DNA from: an uncultured Flavobacteriia bacterium
GTDB lineage: Bacteria > Bacteroidota > Bacteroidia > Flavobacteriales_D > Crocinitomicaceae
Reading direction: 5' to 3'
Assembly (NCBI GenBank): GCA_903928365.1
Contig: CAIYQV010000211.1
Span: 1-6,199, forward strand
DNA: 6,199 nucleotides
Part shown: one piece after another, positions 1 to 5,834 of the stretch
Position numbering within the stretch: the stretch's first letter is position 1
How the letters are laid out: the number at the start of each line of letters is the position of its first letter
The notes under the pieces: model-generated
Database searches by the model: none
What the model was told of the DNA's origin: nothing
Seen by the model: the letters and a program-made list of their open reading frames with translations, nothing else
Made by a program: the position numbers and the translations under genes

Positions 1-1143
1 GGAGAGATCTTCCAAGGTGCTTTTTGTTTGAATGTATTGTTCCTTTTCAGGATCAAAGTATGCCAGTGAAAAAGGCGGAAGTTGAAAATCTCCTGTTTCT
101 AAGGATTTTAAATGATACGTGTGCGTGATCTTTCCTTTGGCTCCTTCACTGCCGAAAGAAAGTTGTTCTTTTACTTCCGGATCACCATAGAGCTCAATTC
201 CTTTGGGAATATTGAGTTCCGGGAAACCGACCAAATGCAAATTACCATGTCCGGAAATGACTCTTGTTAGTGTGATCATCTCACCTTGTTTCACCTCTTT
301 TGACGAAAGTTCTTGGGTTACCTTGAATTCACCTACGCCACCGGTAAAATTAGATGGTGCGCCTTTTGGCAGAGGTTTGACATCGATAGACAGGGGAGAC
401 GAAGTGAGTGAAAAACTCTCGAATCCACGCATTAAAAGCATTTTGTAAGGTTCAACTTTTAATTTACCCTCGGTCAATGGGAAGATGAGTTGTTTGTCGT
501 ACGAAAAGCTATAGTAATTGGCTCTTCCAATCCGTTCTTCTTTCATGGCTATTTGCTCTGAACCTTCATCAAGATCATGCTTTTCTCCAGATCCTTCGGT
601 AGTATAGGATTCATAACCTTCCAGATGTGTAGGAGAGAATCGCGCATAGATCTTGGCAGAAAATACAATAGGTTCACCTTCGTAAACCGAACGTTTTGAA
701 GACTGAATCACGCCAAATGCTGGTTGCGTCAGTTGACGATAGGAAAAGCGCTGATCATTCGCTTCTGGCAGATCCTCTTTCTTAATTGAAACCGCTGAAA
801 CATTGGATTTGAAAACTTTATTCCCTCTTCGGATATATGCAGGGCCTACTGAGTATGAACCTGATCGGTTGAAGCTGCCATTTTGAGAGTGAATAAAATA
901 GGTAACTACCTTCCTTGTTGTATAATCAATCTCTTGCTGCATGCTGCTCATCGTAGCATGACCGCTTTCAAATGCTTTAGGAAGATCTACTTCAAGATCG
1001 CCTTGCACGTTGGCTTTGATAGTAATAGTAACAGATTGACCAACCTCCGCTTCTTTAGGTGTAACTTCCAATTGTACGAGCGGTCGTTGAGCGAAGAGCT
1101 CGCCGAATAGGAACATACTGGCTATGAGACAAAACAACTTCAT
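1..1143 (-). CDS. batD: BatD family protein, N-terminal 381 codons (3' end beyond the window)
   Basis: The reading frame is open from an ATG at 1143 to the left edge, with no stop in 381 codons. Residues 1-19 form a signal peptide (MKLFCLIASMFLFGELFAQ), so the protein is exported. The mature part is beta-rich and looks like successive Ig-like or BatD sandwiches: about 20-120 (starting VQLEVTPKEAEVGQSVTI), about 140-255 (SVYEGEPIVFSAKIYARF) and about 268-365. The last contains the family-typical stretches SGHGNLHLVGFPEL, a GIELYGDPEVKE segment and LPPFSLAYFDP. BatD proteins usually also have a C-terminal membrane helix and tail, which would lie off the window. The ATG shares one base with the batC stop (TAATG), which fixes the start and suggests coupled translation. 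The role is inferred from the family: periplasmic partner of the BatA/BatB VWA proteins in envelope stress or aerotolerance. No reaction is known. Confidence 0.9.
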   Translation of the reverse strand, partial: MKLFCLIASMFLFGELFAQRPLVQLEVTPKEAEVGQSVTITIKANVQGDLEVDLPKAFESGHATMSSMQQEIDYTTRKVVTYFIHSQNGSFNRSGSYSVGPAYIRRGNKVFKSNVSAVSIKKEDLPEANDQRFSYRQLTQPAFGVIQSSKRSVYEGEPIVFSAKIYARFSPTHLEGYESYTTEGSGEKHDLDEGSEQIAMKEERIGRANYYSFSYDKQLIFPLTEGKLKVEPYKMLLMRGFESFSLTSSPLSIDVKPLPKGAPSNFTGGVGEFKVTQELSSKEVKQGEMITLTRVISGHGNLHLVGFPELNIPKGIELYGDPEVKEQLSFGSEGAKGKITHTYHLKSLETGDFQLPPFSLAYFDPEKEQYIQTKSTLEDLS

Positions 1144-1853
1144 TACCAGTCAAATTCTGAAGGTTGCTGTTTGCCGTTTCTTTTCATTCTGGCGTTATTC
1201 AACTTCCGCTTGGTTGCGGCTTCGTCTTTAAGTAGCTTATTCAGAATGCGGTCAGCTGCATTTTTTCGTTGCTTGTTACCTTGGCTTTGATCCGTGGGCT
1301 GCTGATCTTGTTTCTGCTCCTTGGGTTTCGTCCCATTGTTTTTAGACTGATCCTGTTTCTTTTTGTCTTTATTATCTTTTTTCGGATCTTTCTTTTTTGG
1401 CTGTTCTTTCGGTTTTTGTTTCTTCTTTGACTGGTTCAATTTCCGCAAGGCCTGCGAAAGATTATAACGGGTCTGATCATTAAAAGGGTCGATTTTTAAC
1501 GCATTCTTATAAGACTTAATCGCCTCTTTATACTGTTTCTGCTTTAGAAATGCATTTCCTATGTTGTAGTATGATTGGGCATTCTCGGATGAATTCATCC
1601 CTTTTTTAAGACCTTTTTTGTAGTGATAAACAGCTGCATTGTAATCCCCTTTTCGATAGGCACTTTGAGCTTTTTCTGCGCTAAGATCAGTTTTGCTTGA
1701 AAGCACTTTTTCGGCATAATCGTAAGAGTGTAATGCCTTTACATATTGCTTGGAAAAATAGGCCTGACGTGCCGAAAGTATAGAATCCCTCCAGGCTTGT
1801 CCGTGAGACCACCAGGTGAAAAACAGAAACGCTATGAATATTAGGAACCTCAA
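1143..1853 (-). CDS. batC: BatC, exported TPR protein
   Basis: This is a 236-residue protein. Residues 1-20 are a signal peptide with a strongly hydrophobic core (FLIFIAFLFFTWW), so it is probably periplasmic. TPR-like helices follow at about 24-56, 60-88 and 94-127; the last is a textbook repeat (AQSYYNIGNAFLKQKQYKEA, then KSYKNALKIDPFN). Residues 141-197 are a low-complexity K/Q/D-rich linker. The end carries the BatC-type tail, ADRILNKLLKDEAATKRKL to a terminal Trp (EFDW). The start is TTG at 1853, overlapping the batB stop as TTGA. The next in-frame Met is residue 86, which would lose the signal peptide and the first TPRs, so TTG is preferred. TPR proteins scaffold partners, and BatC is thought to work with BatA/BatB; the partner contacts here are inferred. 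Confidence 0.9.
   Translation of the reverse strand: MRFLIFIAFLFFTWWSHGQAWRDSILSARQAYFSKQYVKALHSYDYAEKVLSSKTDLSAEKAQSAYRKGDYNAAVYHYKKGLKKGMNSSENAQSYYNIGNAFLKQKQYKEAIKSYKNALKIDPFNDQTRYNLSQALRKLNQSKKKQKPKEQPKKKDPKKDNKDKKKQDQSKNNGTKPKEQKQDQQPTDQSQGNKQRKNAADRILNKLLKDEAATKRKLNNARMKRNGKQQPSEFDW
1263..1433 (-). repeat. Low-complexity K/Q-rich linker inside BatC
   Basis: BatC residues 141-197 are almost entirely Lys, Gln, Asp, Asn, Pro and Glu, in irregular short units such as KKKDPKKDNKDKKKQDQ. The coding strand is A-rich, with two runs of six A close together around 1376-1400. It is expected to be a disordered, basic linker between the TPR domain and the conserved C-terminal helix. There is no exact tandem repeat at DNA level. 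Confidence 0.8.
1850..1853 (-). other. batB/batC stop-start overlap TTGA
   Basis: On the coding strand the batC start TTG overlaps the batB stop TGA by 4 nt (TTGA), the non-ATG analogue of the common ATGA junction. No Shine-Dalgarno-like sequence precedes it, so batC is probably translated by ribosomes terminating on batB. Confidence 0.75.
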
Positions 1854-2986
1854 TCAGTGGATGACTTGAATTCTAAGTAATTAGCTATAATTAATATCAA
1901 AAAGCATAAGAGAGCGGCACCTAGTGGCAACTGATAATTATTACTTCTTGTTTCAAAAGCCAAATCTCGCAAATTGGTTCGTTGGATTTGGTTAATTTCT
2001 GTTAAGAGTTGCTTTATAGAAGGATAGCCAGAGGCGCTCAGCATGTAGGATCCATTTGCCGTTGTTGCTAAATCTTGGATGAGTTTGGGATCTACTTTTG
2101 AAATAAGTAACTGACCATTTTTGTCTTTTCGGTAGCCCAGTTCGGGACGAAGTGGATCAGCGAGCAAAGGACCTCCCTTTTCACTTCCAATGCCTAACAC
2201 ATGTACTTCTATTTTGTTATCCTTCAATGAGCGCACAGATTCCAATGCGCTCCCATCATGATCCTCTCCGTCTGTAATCAAGAGAACGGCTTTGCCTCCT
2301 TCTACAGGAGAGAACATTTTTTCTGCCGTCGAAAGCGCGCTACTGATGTTCGTTCCTTGCTGCGGTATCAGGTCGGTGCTTACTTCTTCAATGAATAATT
2401 TAGCGGCTTCATAATCTGAGGTTAACGGAAGTTGAACAAAGGATACACCTGCAAATACACAAACACCTATTTTTTCTCCTGACAAATGATTGATGAGGTC
2501 TGTCATGGCGCGTTTCGAAGCTGTAATCCTGCTTTCGGAGCCATCCATATCCTTTACATTCATCGAATTAGAGACATCTAAACAAACAACTAACTCCAGA
2601 CTTTTAATCGTGCCGGCCACTTTTTCTTTACCAATGGAAGGTTGAGCAAGAGCAAGTATGGAAAACGCAATCACACGTGTGAAGAACATATGACTGATCA
2701 ACTTTAGAAATGAGCTGTTTGATCGGATCATGGAACTTCTTTTTCCACTCATTTCATTTCCAATTCGCTGAGCTTTTTTAAGGTAAGATAGATGAATGGG
2801 TAGAATGCCAAGAAGTAAGATTAGTACATACGGTTTTCGGAAAACGAGCTCTTCACCATCAGAATAACCGACTGAATAGTCAATTGTCAGGAAGGTGGCT
2901 AATAGGATTCCCCAAAACAGTAGTTCTGCAAGTATCAATTTTTTCCACCAGTTGGAATGAACTATGTTTGAAACGTTAGAGTTCAT
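1850..2986 (-). CDS. batB: BatB, membrane-anchored VWA protein
   Basis: I start this gene at ATG 2986 (378 residues). A TTG at 3022 would add 12 residues that run antiparallel to nothing known and lengthen the overlap with batA from 11 to 47 nt. Membrane helices are seen at about 17-35, 53-68, 93-116 and 353-371. The VWA domain (about 128-335) has a complete MIDAS: D137-S139-S141 in LDVSNSM, T212 in QGTN and D239 in ITDGEDHDG. BatB-typical stretches VFAGVSFVQLPLTSDY and RKDKNGQLLISKVDP are present. A strongly basic loop (69-92) between helices 2 and 3 places it in the cytosol and the VWA domain in the periplasm. The first helix is extra compared with the usual BatB plan of two helices, VWA, one helix. 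The gene lies between batA and batC in the canonical order. It likely pairs with BatA; its ligand is unknown. Confidence 0.9.
   Translation of the reverse strand: MNSNVSNIVHSNWWKKLILAELLFWGILLATFLTIDYSVGYSDGEELVFRKPYVLILLLGILPIHLSYLKKAQRIGNEMSGKRSSMIRSNSSFLKLISHMFFTRVIAFSILALAQPSIGKEKVAGTIKSLELVVCLDVSNSMNVKDMDGSESRITASKRAMTDLINHLSGEKIGVCVFAGVSFVQLPLTSDYEAAKLFIEEVSTDLIPQQGTNISSALSTAEKMFSPVEGGKAVLLITDGEDHDGSALESVRSLKDNKIEVHVLGIGSEKGGPLLADPLRPELGYRKDKNGQLLISKVDPKLIQDLATTANGSYMLSASGYPSIKQLLTEINQIQRTNLRDLAFETRSNNYQLPLGAALLCFLILIIANYLEFKSSTD
2976..2986 (-). other. batA/batB 11-nt gene overlap
   Basis: The batB ATG (2986-2984) lies inside the last codons of batA (TAT GAA CTC TAA), giving an 11-nt overlap in a different frame. 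The batA start overlaps its own upstream gene by the same length. This spacing supports ATG 2986 over the TTG at 3022 and suggests coupled translation. Confidence 0.7.
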
Positions 2987-4004
2987 AGGTGAAATAAAAG
3001 TGTCGAATACTCCAGCTCGCAATAAGCAATATCAGTGCAGATAAGAGAAATGGGCGTGGTGTTGCGGGTTCTTCTGGTGCGAACTGTCGGTTGAACTGCC
3101 TCCTTTTCTCCATGCGATCAATCTCTTCATAGATGGATCTGAGTGATGTTTCATCCGTCGCCCTGAAGTAATCTCCTCCGGTGATTTGTGCGATTGAATT
3201 CAGCGTTTTTTCATCGATTTCCACAGGGGCCATTTCGAAACGTACGCCAAATGGAGTGATCACTGGAGTTGGAGCTTCTCCATTTGTTCCTACACCAATG
3301 GTGTACACACGCACATGTTTCTCTTTGGCCAGTTCGGCAGCTGAAATGGGGTCGATTTCTCCAGCGTTGTTGCTACCATCCGTTAGTAGGATCACAACTT
3401 TGGACGGTAGTTTTTCATCTCGCAAACGTGCAACGGCGGTTCCTAGTCCGGTACCAATCGCTGTACCTCCTTCAATCGGTTCGTTGCCAATGGAATCGAT
3501 CTGCGCTACTAAGGATTCATGATCCACGGTGCCCGGGCATGCTGTATAGGCTTCACCTGCGTACACGACCAATCCGATGCGATCACCCATTCGACTTTCA
3601 ACGAATTCTTTAGCTACTTTTTTTGCTGCTTCGAGCCTGTTTGGTTCAAAATCCATAGCCATCATGGAGAGGGATACGTCCATGGCGAGCATGATGTCAA
3701 TGCCTTTTTGGTATTCTTCTTCCGTTGCTTCGGCGTCTCCTGGGTAATAGGGCTTAGCCATAGCGAGAATAAGTAGTGTAAAGGCGATGATCTGCAAGAA
3801 CAAGAGCAATTTTCGTGCTCTCGGAATCCATGAATTTGCGATAGAGATCTGTTCAATTGCAGTGCCTGTAAACTTGCGGTCTCCCTTACGGTTTCTTTCA
3901 CCGGAAAACATAAAATATCCGATCAAAGGTATAAGTAGCAACAACCAAAGCCAATGTGTTGACTGAAAAGTATATCCCAGCAATTGGAGCTTATCACTGT
4001 TCAT
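2976..4004 (-). CDS. batA: BatA, membrane-anchored VWA protein
   Basis: This 342-residue protein has the full BatA layout: membrane helices at about 17-33 and 65-83, a VWA domain at about 100-295, and a C-terminal helix at about 318-334. The MIDAS is intact: D109-S111-S113 in MDVSLSMMAMDF, T181 in EGGTAIGTGLGTAV and D209 in LLTDGSNNAG. The stretches PNRLEAAKKVAKEF, RIGLVVYAGEAYT and TITPFGV-like VITPFGVRF are typical of the family. The loop between helices 1 and 2 is rich in Arg/Lys (34-65), so it is probably cytosolic, with the VWA domain in the periplasm. The ATG at 4004 overlaps the preceding gene by 11 nt. BatA is expected to act with BatB and exported BatC/BatD, downstream of the MoxR ATPase. 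Metal-dependent protein binding is inferred from the MIDAS. Confidence 0.95.
   Translation of the reverse strand: MNSDKLQLLGYTFQSTHWLWLLLLIPLIGYFMFSGERNRKGDRKFTGTAIEQISIANSWIPRARKLLLFLQIIAFTLLILAMAKPYYPGDAEATEEEYQKGIDIMLAMDVSLSMMAMDFEPNRLEAAKKVAKEFVESRMGDRIGLVVYAGEAYTACPGTVDHESLVAQIDSIGNEPIEGGTAIGTGLGTAVARLRDEKLPSKVVILLTDGSNNAGEIDPISAAELAKEKHVRVYTIGVGTNGEAPTPVITPFGVRFEMAPVEIDEKTLNSIAQITGGDYFRATDETSLRSIYEEIDRMEKRRQFNRQFAPEEPATPRPFLLSALILLIASWSIRHFYFTYEL
3994..4004 (-). other. BatD-like gene/batA 11-nt overlap
   Basis: The coding strand reads ATGAACAGTGA: the batA ATG starts 11 nt before the end of the upstream TGA. This implies co-translation of batA with the gene before it. No separate promoter is possible without lying inside coding sequence. 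Confidence 0.75.
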
Positions 4005-4959
4005 CCGTCGGTGTTGTTTGTTCGTGGATGACTGATATGATTTTCAGACTTTGATGAAGATCTGAAAGTACTTCGTTTTCTTCGGGATGAAGTTTCGCAA
4101 ATTTCACCAGGTCAGATGATTCCAGTATGCCTTTAATTGAATCTAAAAGATCTTTGGATGCTATTTTTGGAGCAATCAGCAAAAGGGCTTCGGAGGTGGT
4201 TCGTTCCAGTAGTTGAAGCTCATAGACACTGGAAAGGTAGCTTCTCAATACCAATGAAAGTTCAGAATAATGCATTTTCACCTTTCCGTTTCTCCACAAT
4301 CCTTGATGCTCCAGATCTTGTAATCTCTTGACTGCCTGTTCAAACAAAGTGAGTTCCTGCTGGTCTACGGACCCCTTTCGACGTTTTCGGAAATACAACC
4401 ATCCGATCAGTGTGATGACCATAAGAATCACTATCCAACCATAGTTTGAAAAAAACGATGTCAGTTGCTCTTTCCATGTCTGAGCAGGTAATTCAGTAAA
4501 TGACTCCTTGATGTCGTAGGTGTCGATTCCTTGGATGATCGGACTCAGTTTTCCCGTAAGGCTGACACTTGGAAATTGTAATTTTTCTTTCCCTAAAGCG
4601 ATCATTGGCCCTGGAAGAATAAAACTGCCTGAGTCCCAAACAGTGATCTCATAATAACCCGTCCATAGCGGGCCTCCTTCACTATCGATGATCGTGTCTT
4701 TAAAAGGCGTTAATACTTCAATTGTTTCAATAGGAACTTCTTCATTTATACCTGTGCTGCCTGATCTTTTGGCAGGAATAAATCGTTCGGCCGGATCGAA
4801 TAGAACGGGCTCTGTAAATTTCACCGGTAAACTATAGCTCAGTGTTACCCGTTCCCCAATGGTAATTTCCTGTTGGGAAATCGAAGCATGGGTCACCTGT
4901 GTCATGGAGTTTCCTGACATAATCAGAACAAGAATGACGATCGCTACAGGTATTTTCAT
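3994..4959 (-). CDS. BatD-like exported protein with one membrane helix and cytosolic helical domain
   Basis: This 321-residue protein has a signal peptide (about 1-20), a beta-rich periplasmic domain (about 22-150), a single membrane helix (174-190) followed by a stop-transfer cluster RKRRK, and an all-helical cytosolic domain (about 200-312). The N-terminal strand pattern THASISQQEITIGERVTLSY resembles the start of BatD further down the operon. The helical domain carries MHYSELSLVLRSYL, ERTTSEALL and SSDLVKFAKLHP, a signature of the membrane protein usually found between DUF58 and BatA in Bacteroidota (similar to DUF4381-type proteins). Its start overlaps the DUF58 stop as ATGA and its end overlaps batA by 11 nt. 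It may link the cytosolic MoxR/DUF58 pair to the periplasmic Bat proteins; this is inference from topology and position. Domain assignment is from memory of the family. Confidence 0.8.
   Translation of the reverse strand: MKIPVAIVILVLIMSGNSMTQVTHASISQQEITIGERVTLSYSLPVKFTEPVLFDPAERFIPAKRSGSTGINEEVPIETIEVLTPFKDTIIDSEGGPLWTGYYEITVWDSGSFILPGPMIALGKEKLQFPSVSLTGKLSPIIQGIDTYDIKESFTELPAQTWKEQLTSFFSNYGWIVILMVITLIGWLYFRKRRKGSVDQQELTLFEQAVKRLQDLEHQGLWRNGKVKMHYSELSLVLRSYLSSVYELQLLERTTSEALLLIAPKIASKDLLDSIKGILESSDLVKFAKLHPEENEVLSDLHQSLKIISVIHEQTTPTDEQ
4956..4959 (-). other. DUF58 gene/BatD-like gene ATGA overlap
   Basis: A classic 4-nt ATGA junction: the stop TGA of the DUF58 gene overlaps the ATG of the next gene. 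It fixes the start of the downstream gene and suggests termination-reinitiation. Confidence 0.8.
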
Positions 4960-5825
4960 GAGCGATTTTTAAACAAACGCATTAAGGGTAGGTGTATTTC
5001 TTCTCGCGTATTAAAAGAAACCAGATCAACGCCAGCGCGAGACATTTTTTGAGACAACAACAATTCTTTGGCAGATTCTAGTTCTTGTAACGTTTTCCTA
5101 ACGTTTGAATCTCCTGCATTTACCCAGGTTTTAGCGGAGTTTTCTGCATTGAAAAATTGAAATAAACCTCTTTTTGGTAAAGTGTATTCAAATAGATCTT
5201 TCAGATGTAAGGCAATCGTATCATGTTTCTTTCTCACTCTTTGAAAAGCATCCAGGTATTCTTCATCGGTCGTGAAATCAGAGATGAGAAAACAGACGGA
5301 ACGTTTCTTTTGAGTTCGATCTAGAAATTGCAGGGCGTTTCTGATACTGGTTGTTTTTCCTGCTGGTTTGAATTGAAGTGCGGATGTAAGTATGTGAAGG
5401 ATGTGTTTGCGCCCTTTTTCTGGCGCTATATATTTCTCGACTTCATCCGTAAAGAAAACGGCTCCTACTTTGTCATTGTTGGCAATTGCAGAAAATGCTA
5501 ATGTGGCTGCTATTTCAAGTGCCTGATCTTTTTTAGTTTTTACATCAGAACCAAAATTCATAGAATCCGACAGGTCAATCAATAAAACAATTGTGAGTTC
5601 GCGTTCCTCTTCAAACACTTTGACGTGAGGACTTCTGGTCCGTGCAGTAACATTCCAGTCTATCGTGCGGACATCGTCGCCATGCTGGTATTCTCTGACT
5701 TCGCTGAAGGTCATTCCTCGACCCTTGAATGCGGAGTGGTATTCGCCCGAAAACAAATGTCTGGACAATCCTTTAGACTGTATCTCCAGGGTTTTGATTT
5801 TTCGCAAAAGTTCATTCCGATCCAT
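4956..5825 (-). CDS. DUF58 family protein (VWA-like fold), MoxR partner
   Basis: This 289-residue protein has no signal peptide or membrane helix, so it is the short, cytosolic form of DUF58. The DUF58 hallmark lies at residues 34-75: KGRGMTFSEVREYQHGDDVR, then TIDWNVTARTRSPHVKVFEEE. A VWA-like domain follows (about 76-285) with a MIDAS-like set: D84-S86-S88 in LIDLSDSMN, Thr at 158/159 in GKTTSIRNAL and D183 in LISDFTTDEE. It begins 9 nt after the moxR stop; its ATG at 5825 has no Shine-Dalgarno sequence in that gap. MoxR ATPases and DUF58/VWA proteins are paired in many bacteria, with the ATPase thought to act as a chaperone on the VWA partner. It is therefore expected to work directly with the upstream ATPase; the client is unknown. 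Confidence 0.92.
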   Translation of the reverse strand: MDRNELLRKIKTLEIQSKGLSRHLFSGEYHSAFKGRGMTFSEVREYQHGDDVRTIDWNVTARTRSPHVKVFEEERELTIVLLIDLSDSMNFGSDVKTKKDQALEIAATLAFSAIANNDKVGAVFFTDEVEKYIAPEKGRKHILHILTSALQFKPAGKTTSIRNALQFLDRTQKKRSVCFLISDFTTDEEYLDAFQRVRKKHDTIALHLKDLFEYTLPKRGLFQFFNAENSAKTWVNAGDSNVRKTLQELESAKELLLSQKMSRAGVDLVSFNTREEIHLPLMRLFKNRS

Positions 5826-5834
5826 GACCAGCGA

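Noticed and set aside
203..448. Plus-strand ORF of 81 codons
   Set aside because: It lies wholly antisense to the BatD frame, has no recognisable domain, and its composition is what a reversed beta-rich gene would give.
883..1110. Plus-strand ORF of 75 codons
   Set aside because: Antisense to the signal peptide and first domain of BatD; no family features.
3181..3776. Three overlapping plus-strand ORFs (3181-3522, 3269-3613, 3519-3776)
   Set aside because: All are antisense to the BatA VWA domain, whose MIDAS and flanking motifs are intact. The ORFs overlap one another in different frames and have no signal, domain or start context.
3662..3901. Minus-strand ORF of 79 codons in another frame of batA
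   Set aside because: Same-strand shadow inside batA; its Ser/Cys/Leu-rich composition shows no protein family.
4137..4331. Plus-strand ORF of 64 codons
   Set aside because: Antisense to the conserved helical domain of the BatD-like gene; no supporting feature.
5826..5834. Possible promoter or ribosome binding site between moxR and the DUF58 gene
   Set aside because: Only 9 nt (TCGCTGGTC on the coding strand), too short for a promoter and without a purine-rich Shine-Dalgarno core.
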